From Isoetes taiwanensis (lineage: Eukaryota; Streptophyta; Lycopodiopsida; Isoetales; Isoetaceae): a stretch of 64,000 bases of DNA. Under the pieces are notes generated by a model that was given only the letters and a program-made list of their open reading frames with translations, searched no databases and was not told the origin of the DNA. The stretch is from the NCBI GenBank assembly GCA_021234155.1, contig JAJEKV010000014.1, positions 13,442,494 through 13,506,493 on the forward strand. The letters are read 5' to 3'. This document shows positions 56,648 to 64,000 of the stretch, piece after piece. Position 1 is the first letter of the stretch. Every line of letters starts with the position of its first letter. Position numbers and translations under genes: made by a program.

Positions 56648-56687
56648 TGAGGGTTCGCCCGGGCGAATCCTCCACTCACGCCTTCCC
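56648..56687. repeat. Direct copy of 56079-56118 upstream of the gene-like region
   Basis: About 38 bp (GGGTTCGCCCGGGCGAATCC then TCCACTCACGCCTTCCC) is identical to the block ending at 56118. It lies ~85-120 bp before ATG 56771. The AT-rich stretch between the two copies (56130-56645) shows no gene. Confidence 0.8.
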
Positions 56688-56770
56688 TTAGCTCGAGCAG
56701 CGCAATGAAGCAGCAGTCGAGCAGCTGCCTTCCTTCACCGCCTTCCTACTCCATTTTTCCTTGAGCGACC

Positions 56771-58800
56771 ATGTCTTACTCAGAGGCAGTCCTGCCAGTC
56801 GGCATGGATGAGCGTCCCCTACCGTTTGGCCTGGAGAACGGTGTTGATCTTCCTGGACGCATCAGTAGCATCGTAGAATGGTACGCCAATTCGCACTGTC
56901 TTTACCCGTTAAGTCTGTTGAGTGTGCTTGTTTACCGTATTTGTTTTGTTGCAGGGAATACCACGGCACTTGGTGCCTCGTAAGAAGGGTGACCTCGGTT
57001 GAAAGCGGTCGGGCCCCTACCGTTGCCCAGAGGTGGATTTGCACTGCACCTGGGTGTACTCACTTCGTCGACAAGATACGCCGTGACCATGGATTTCCAG
57101 GTTTGACGTGTGATGGAGCTTGGGGCCACCATCAGAGCCACCACGCAGATCTTTGGTGGCCCAATCGGCGCACATTCCGGGCACGGTCCGCGACATAACC
57201 GGTGAATTGCGAACATGCAGTGGTGTCCGAAAATGTGAGAGGGCAGCTTCGGCGTCGAAGATCCCCGCCAAAGCCGCATCGAATGGAGGCCGCCGCCGCA
57301 TTACCGTAGATGCGAAAACAAGCGCTACAAAGAATGCGCCCGCAGCATGTCCTAACCCCTGAGGCGGCCCTAGAGGCTTTTCCTGAGGGACCGGACGCTA
57401 TGTTGCATGAGGCCAGCACACAACATAGGCGGGAGCGTGAGAGGATGCAGCCTTTTCATGAAGGTAGCATCAGAGTCAAAGCTAGTGCCACAGGTGGGGT
57501 TCGGCCGGAAGACTGGACCACACATGCTCTTCTCAATGACTGGGCCATTGCACAGAGGTTGGCGGGCCATTTGCCCACAGAGCAGGAGCTGCTAGCTGAG
57601 CTCCTCAGGATACGGGAGTCTCACCAGGTTATGGTGCGGGTCCATCTTCGCCACTAGTTTCTGGGGTCCACACTCCATCTGATCCCTCCTTCGCCCGGGA
57701 GGAGAGTGCATTGCAGGCCGACAGGGACGAGTTCCAGTCGGGGGAGGGGGGGGGAGGGCAGGTTAGATTCAGGCTCCAGTCATGGGACAGGTCCGCTTCC
57801 GGCTGATCTCTATATGGCCACCCCTCCTTCCATAGGCCGCTTGCGAGGTGACAGGGCTGACCCGCCTAGGGGCCGCCAGGTCTTTGATGACATAGTGAGG
57901 ACCGCAATGGCTGGCACATGCATGGCACATACCTTGACCTCACCATTTCCGCCCGATCGTAATGTCGAGGGAGCTGAGGCATGGATGAGAGACCGAGCAC
58001 GCGGTTTCTTCATGTACCACCTTGGAGAGTTTGACAGGCACACCATCTGAAGCTACCTTGTGTGTGTAGCCATTCGAGGATGGTCCCAGCCCCACAGAAG
58101 GTCAGCACAGTTCCCCGAGCACTTTGCAGATCCCGGCCAGGTTGTAGCTTCCATCCCTCTTCTGGGAGGAGGTTAGGGTCTTCACCCACTTTTACGGCCA
58201 GCAGATCATCGACCACCTTGCTGTGGTTGCGAGCAGGGCGGCGGATAGTGTAGCTACTTGGATACTGCAGGAGGGCGCCGGGCCAGCATGCGGCGTGCAG
58301 CTCATACCTGACCTCATCGAGGCTTGCACACCCGATGGACAGTGGAAGGAGGGACACATTCGAGTGCTGATGAGGTACGTCTTGGGTTTACTTTGTATTA
58401 GCATCGTCGTTCACAGCTAACCACTGGACACCTCAGTCTGTAGCGTCTTGAGGCACATGCTGGGAGAAGCGGAGCATCGTGAGCTGCTGATGATGGACCC
58501 CCGTGTCTATCATGACTACGTTCAGTCAGAGTCACACAACGTGCCTCCTGAGGAGTGCGTGTCCCACCTTCTTCCTGCTGAGCATCCTGACTGGGGTACA
58601 CTCCGTCTGGTCCTATGGCCCATCGTCACAAAGTAAGCACACGCTTCATTGCCCTCATACGAGACGCGGACCTGCGTACCCGCCTGGGCCTTGGAGATGA
58701 CGATCATGTGGGCTGGTGGTACTTCGACAACATGCCTACACACGTGTCATAAGTTCGTCAAGTGTTGTTGCTGCCACAAGAGGTAGTGTTGCGTCCTGGC
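56771..58800 (+). pseudogene. Possible multi-exon gene of unknown function
   Basis: GC-richer than its surroundings. Exon-like pieces: 56771-56880 (ATG, MSYSEAVLPVGMDERPLPFG) ends at a donor GTACGC. The acceptor TTTGTTGCAG at ~56955 gives a continuing frame with a Cys/His-rich stretch (WICTAPGCTHFV, HHQSHH) up to a TAA at ~57197. Further open pieces are 57310-57657, 57706-58050 and 58200-58373, then an intron-like GTACGT...CCTCAG (58374-58437) and 58438-58634 (HMLGEAEHRELLMMDPRVY) ending in donor-like AAAGTAAGC. No family is recognised. It may be a decayed transposase or host gene. Frames do not join without breaks. Confidence 0.35.
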
Positions 58801-61355
58801 GATGTCCTGGTGCAGCGCTGATGATCTTGACATGAACGGTGTTGTCTCTTATTCTGACATTGGGTGGACGAGTGGTCTTCTACTTGAGGGCACTTCCCGA
58901 AGTGTTTGGAGTCGAAGGTTTGCTTGGGCTCTGGTCGTTTCTCCCTCGTGCTTGGTCTTCCATTTTGATCTTGGGCTATCGTTGTGCTTCCTTGCTTCCT
59001 TATTTGGTAGTCGAAGTGAAGGAGCTTCCTGATCTAAGCGCTAAATCCGTAAATCATGACTCTAAACTCATGTTTCTCCACTATATCTATGAACGCCCGA
59101 GATATACAATAGATATATACGCATTTACATTGGGATTTTAATTCATCTACTTTTCCAAAACAAGTACGAAAATCTACTTAAATGTTTATACTCCTTTAGG
59201 GTTTCCCCTCCTCCTTAAAGTGTTTGATTCTTCGGTTTTGCTGCCTCTTCTTCGTTCTGGTTGACTCCAGGATTCCTTTGAGATGCTGCTACTATTGTTG
59301 AGCTTCATGTCTGATCCGAGCTTGTCACGCCAAGTTGCGAAGAGTGTTCGTCGATGTGATCCCTTGAAAAAGATAGCTCCTCCTTACAGGGAAAATTTTA
59401 AGGGACCTATAATTTTGTACAAGTATAATGAATTGGCCATTCCTTGTAAAATATGCCCCCAAAAGTGTAGCCTGAACTGGCCATTTTTCCTATTTTTTCC
59501 TAATGTAGATGCAACCCAATTGGCGTTTTTTGAACTAAATATCTAATAATGTGTAGCTCAAATGGTGATTTTTAGCTAGGTTCTTATTAAATATAAAGCT
59601 AGTTGCCCAAACATAAAGAAGTCGCTACCCTATATAAATGTGTTAAGTTACATGTTTTATAAATTTGAATTCATACCCCATGTATTTCAATAATGCACAA
59701 ATTGCTTGGTAGGAGAATAAAAAAATCTGATGCGAGTCTTCATAAAGAGGATTGAAAAGTGCCTTGACGTTTGATTTTCCAAAAGAGAGGGATTATTCTT
59801 AGTTGGTAGATATATTTAAAAATAAAAATTTCTAATAATATTGGCCCCCAATAAGTGAAGAATTTATGAGGAGGCCTCTTAATGAGTTAAGATTTGGCGA
59901 ACTTAAGGCATTACAGGATTTGGCTAAATGGCCTAAATGGCCATTCCATAAGCATATCTAGTTCTCACTTGGGACTGAATTGGCCCCAAAGTCGATACCA
60001 CTCCAATTAGCAAATATCTAATTGGCCATTCTAATGTCGTAATAGGCAATAAAGTGCCACAAAATGGCGAATCTGCAGGTACTCCATAGGTAAGGCATCC
60101 TACTCAAGCCGGCCGTCGCATTTTGCCTGAACCTGTAATTTGTGGCCAAATGGCCCGCCGGGGCCACTAAAATTTTCACTGCCTCCTTAATGTGTATGTT
60201 CGTCGTGAGGAATGCGGTGACCGCTCAACGTCCCTACATGCGGTGTATCGTTGCAAGGTTGCCGCATGTGCGGTCTTGGTTGATCGCTTGAGTAGGATCA
60301 CCTAGTTGCGGTCGGGCATTCTTGAATGTCTTGAAGCTCGAGATCGTGTGGTGGTAGGCGGGCATTGTCATTCCTCCGCAGTTGAATTTCCGAGTGCGAC
60401 TCCGCTTGCTTGGGCTTTGCTTCATTCCGAGGTGCCTCTCTCGCATTACCTTTGCATTAGGGCGATTTGGGGTCTCAAAATGGCCCTTATCTTGGATGCC
60501 GTAATTCCACGCCATGTTTCTCGCACCAATGATGTTTTGCGCATTTTTTTCCAAAGTCGCGATTAGTTGGCAAGTAGAAAGAGGAGCAGGCTTACTTGGC
60601 ATCCACATGGCGAAATTTCATAGGACATGTTTGTGCATTCATTGCAACCACATTAATGGCCCGCATTTTTTCGAAAATCGTGATCGCGGACCAAAATAAT
60701 GGCTACTTTTCCCCGCCCTCGCGTGCACATGCCCACATGCACCAACCACTTTTTCAAATTTTGGCACCAAGATTTCCATTGTTCACATTAAGCCGCTTCG
60801 TGCATCCTCTCCTTCCGCTCTTCATTTGGAATCCAAGTCTCCAATAGTGTCTATGGTTTTTTTCTGGGCGAAGCATAGAGTTAAGCAACAACGGGCGAGG
60901 CGATGTCTTGGACAAGCAAACGTCGTTACATGCCATGTTTTTACTACCCAAATTTTCATTCCCGAAGTTTTCCTACTTTTCAGCTCTTCCCATTCATCGT
61001 GTTGCTTCCCCGCCATTCATTCTTACAATTCAACGACCGACCAGTATCTCTAATTGCATCCATCATTGCTCCTAGTACTCCTACATTGCTTCTCGCAGTT
61101 CATCACTTACAAAACAATAAAGGCATGACGGTGGAAGGATATCTATCCATAGGCTTGTGGGTGAGAATGCTATCCTTAACGAAGGATGACTATGGAGTTA
61201 CATCGCCGGAGCGACATTCATACGCAATGAATAGGTAGAACTATAGGGTTCAAAATAAATGCTATGGATAGTATATTGCAAAAAAAAAGGGAAGGGAGGG
61301 GGGGAAGGGGTTTGAAGAGGAGGATATTTGCAAATTTGCACCCTCAATAATACAT
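58801..61355. other. Non-coding stretch
   Basis: AT-rich. The ORFs present show no domain. Short TGGCC-containing repeats occur around 59920-60010. Confidence 0.45.
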
Positions 61356-61423
61356 GGATCACACCATGCGAAAATGCATATGCACTTTGTAAATGTGTAG
61401 TGAGATTTCGCGTCATGTGATCC
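61356..61423. repeat. 68-nt hairpin, copy 1
   Basis: GGATCACACCATGCGAAA at the left pairs with TTTCGCGTCATGTGATCC at the right. Confidence 0.75.
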
Positions 61424-62102
61424 TTGCTTCTTTTTTCTCCCCTCTTCTTGATTTATATTCACTCACTGAATCAAATATTTTTCTTTGGGCTATATTTATC
61501 AGATGTCGGGGATTTGGGACTAGGGAAAAGCATTACTGGCATTGTTGTTGTCTAACATATGGACATAAGAGACATGCTTTTCCAAGATATACATTCAGGG
61601 CAATGGGCATCTAGTTTTACGTTGTAAAATTGTGGGAGCCGAGCTTGAACGTCGTCCCATGACCTCGTTTAAGCGAATTGTGCAAGCCTTATGAGAATGG
61701 TGTCCTTGCAATGAAGAAATGTTTGATAAGACGTGCATCCAGGGTTGTTGAAAAAATGAGTTACAAAATATTTGCTCCATTAGAGGTGTTTACTAATGCC
61801 ACGACACAAAAGCTCCAAAGACATATTGTATAAAATGTCGCTTTCATGAGCCTTTGAATCAGTTAACTCAAAGTGTCACATATGGAAACATTGTTAGGTT
61901 TGATAAAATAACATAAAAATCTTATTTAATAAAGCTTTGGTTGTTGGTAAAGTGTTGGCTTATTGATTATGTGTTTGTATTTTGCTTTGGGACCCTCTTT
62001 GAAAAACATAATATAACTTGGAATGATACATATGTTATATGTAAATGAGAGACTATTGATGAGGGACTTGGTGTTATTATCTATTGACAACAAACAAGAA
62101 AG

Positions 62103-62171
62103 TGGATCACACCATGCGAATTTAGTATATTCCAACCTTTTAGCTTATACAAAATTAAGCTTGGTGTGATC
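62103..62171. repeat. ~69-nt hairpin, copy 2 (decayed right arm)
   Basis: GGATCACACCATGCGAA, with the partner reduced to TTGGTGTGATC. Confidence 0.6.
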
Positions 62172-62491
62172 TTTTGAAAAACATGACTTCCTATAGTAAA
62201 ATTACTTTGATTATCTTTTAATAAAAGAAATACATATGTGTCTTATTTGAAGTTAAGTGTGGATATGGGACGTGCTCATTTATTGATAAAGTGTTTGCTT
62301 TTTGAAAACTTTATGTACTACTAGAGTTGGTAAAGTATTTTAGATGCAAATAGGATGCTTGATGTGATCCTTCTTAAAAAAAAGATATGCTCTTTGAAAA
62401 GGACTAATAACTTTATGCACTTGGGGTGGTAAAGCATTAAATGAGAAGGGGTACTTGTGTTTAATTTTAATTTGACAACAAATAAGAAAGT

Positions 62492-62584
62492 GGATCACAC
62501 CATGCGAATTTAGTGTGGATCACACCATGCGAATTTAGTGTGTCCCTTTTTTTTTGCATATGTATTATTCGTTTGGTGTGATCC
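62492..62584. repeat. 68-nt hairpin, copy 3, with duplicated left arm
   Basis: GGATCACACCATGCGAATTT occurs twice in tandem (62492 and 62517). The right partner ATTCGTTTGGTGTGATCC ends at 62584, closing 68 nt from the second copy. Confidence 0.75.
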
Positions 62585-62744
62585 ATCTTGAAAAAAAAAA
62601 TAGCTTTCAAGTAAAAGAAAAGAAAGAAATATCTTATTTAAAGTGTAAAGTGTTAGTATATAAAGTGTTGGTTTATTAAAATACTATTTGTTTACGCTAA
62701 GTTGTAAGTTGAATATTTGTGTTTCTATTTACTTTTTTACGCAA

Positions 62745-62812
62745 GGATCACACCAGGCGAATTTCTTATATGCAATTACTTCTGCGCATGAAGATTTCGC
62801 ATCATATGATCC
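62745..62812. repeat. 68-nt hairpin, copy 4
   Basis: GGATCACACCAGGCGAA pairs imperfectly with TTCGCATCATATGATCC, the same 68-nt spacing as copy 1. Confidence 0.75.
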
Positions 62813-63720
62813 TCTTTAAACAAGGATGGCTTTGACCTTCAATGTTCATAAATTTTATGAATGTTTGCATATAAGAATGTCACATATCATATTTTCTTAA
62901 AAAATGGTCATCAAATGGATAACTAGTCAAAGAGTTCTTCTACTACTTAAAGAGTTTCAAGACTCATTTTTGCTATAATTCAAATAGCAATAGAGTTTTA
63001 AAGGAATCTATTGTTAAAGGTAGTCAAAGCCTTCTTGTATTAGCGATATCTAAACACAAACACCATAACCTTTGTACTTCAAGAATGTATAAACCCTTCA
63101 CATTGCAAAGTATAATGTCATTTATTAGCATCTTCACGGACATTTCCCTTCCTTATCGGAAGCGGCTCATCTCAAGGAACGTATTCGATTCGAATGCCTT
63201 CATCCTCTCTCAATCTCTCACAATATCCTAGGAGACCCGAGTTCTTCACCACAAAATCGGACTAAACTTGAAACGTCCCGAAATGACTTCTTGCCACTCA
63301 ACGGATCCAATGGATATAAACCGCCATCCGCCCGGATGTCAACACTTTTGAGCCTCGCAAAGACACAACACGCCGAGGTCTAAGTTCTTATTTTTAGACC
63401 TCTTTTTTGCGATTGAAGACTGGAGCATATTCGCGGAGTCGGTTGGATCCTTATCCACACATCATTTGGAGCTTCCATATCTTGCGTGGATCGCGACGGG
63501 CGCCGGTGAAGGTGTACAATTTGTATGCCCCAGCACAATTCGCTTCGTGTGAGCCGAACGTCCGTACTAACCTCGTTTTTGAAATTTGCAACGTGCATAT
63601 GGAAATCGAAAAGTCCATTCTCCTACAATCCATGCTTTTATACATTAAGCAAATTCAAATTTCGAATTGTAGGGGGCGGAAAGCCTGTATTGGGATGAAG
63701 TAAAGATCCCGGTTAATGCT
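62813..63720. other. No gene seen
   Basis: AT-rich to ~63150, then more balanced. The overlapping ORFs at 63380-63703 lie on both strands and show no domain. Confidence 0.45.
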
Positions 63721-63721
63721 G

Positions 63722-63914
63722 GGTTCACATGGACAACCGCTACTTTACCGGCTTAAAACCCGGGCAACTTGGGCTGAGGCAAAAAAATTCAGCCCCCCTT
63801 TTGGAAAATCAGCCCTTGCAAGATCCAACTTGCGTGAGCTGATGCAAATAAATTTTTAATCTTGTACGACTCGCCGAACTTCAGCCGGAGGGCCTAAACT
63901 TCTCCATGTGAACC
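63722..63914. mobile_element. MITE-like inverted repeat (193 bp)
   Basis: Perfect 12-bp terminal inverted repeats GGTTCACATGGA/TCCATGTGAACC enclose a short non-coding stretch. No clear target duplication. Confidence 0.5.
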
Positions 63915-64000
63915 ACCCATAAGGCGCAGCCGCAGCGCCTCGAAATGAAAGTCTGATACAAAGCTTCAACCTACACATTCAAATTTTGAAATGTGGAAGG

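Noticed and set aside
57706-58050. Independent single-exon genes in 57310-58050
   Set aside because: The pieces are short, lie in changing frames and are better read as parts of one decayed or spliced locus.
60234-60608. 124-aa minus-strand ORF as a gene
   Set aside because: No domain, overlapped by similar-length ORFs on the other strand, and low-complexity region.
63380-63703. Overlapping ORFs on both strands near the window end
   Set aside because: Mutual shadows without domain signal.
1-64000. tRNA, rRNA and CRISPR arrays
   Set aside because: None seen; the palindromic arrays lack the repeat-spacer regularity of CRISPR and the setting is eukaryotic.

Overview
The window is transposon-dense plant nuclear DNA. 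It contains Ty3/gypsy chromoviruses primed by initiator-Met tRNA, a Tat-like Ty3 element with a second RNase H, a BED/DUF659 hAT transposon and a LINE reverse-transcriptase fragment. No recognisable host housekeeping gene is visible. The mix indicates a land plant, perhaps a non-flowering lineage, but the species cannot be fixed from the sequence.

The most notable content is a family of LTR retrotransposons that carry histone-like genes. Three copies are present: E1 (minus, 689-8338, broken at its 3' end), E2 (plus, 8339-33901, interrupted) and E3 (minus, 13267-26295, complete with both LTRs, nested in E2). Each reads LTR - PBS - H3-like gene - second accessory gene (ORF B) - (E3 only: a small ORF C) - gag - pol with protease, RT, RNase H, integrase and chromodomain - PPT - LTR. 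The H3-like proteins (414-438 aa) end in a histone H3 fold. In E1 and E2 they also begin with the exact H3 tail, residues 1-9, so the tail and fold of H3 are split by a 300+ aa charged linker. E3 carries an almost canonical H3 core starting at the equivalent of H3 K37. ORF B ends in a segment that can be aligned by eye to the histone H2A fold; this is weaker. All three H3-like ORFs are open, while every ORF B and gag-pol copy carries stops, frameshifts or deletions.

In E1 and E2 each accessory gene has its own upstream module: two ~67-bp interrupted palindromes, then a TATAAATA box 100-125 bp before the ATG at the same spacing in both elements. The palindrome stems differ between E1 and E2 by compensating changes. 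E3 has two unrelated hairpins in the equivalent leader.

Region by region: 1-688 is an LTR of a related element that interrupts E1 pol. 689-8338 is E1. 8339-13266 is the 5' part of E2. 13267-26295 is E3, inserted in E2 ORF B with a near-perfect 5-bp duplication. 26296-33901 is the rest of E2. 33905-48333 is a hAT transposon, itself split by a Tat-like LTR element (34639-44753, TSD ATGGT). 48360-48775 is a LINE RT fragment, and 49410-50080 is a second, inverted hAT remnant. 50080-64000 is mostly AT-rich non-coding DNA with a foldback (52131-52228), ~90-bp palindromic repeats (55693-56101), a possible multi-exon gene of unknown function (56771-58800), four dispersed ~68-nt hairpins (61356-62812) and a small MITE-like inverted repeat (63722-63914).

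All alignments are by eye. Protein family calls for the Ty3 and hAT parts are firm. The H3 call is firm, the H2A call is tentative, and the functional role of these proteins is inference.
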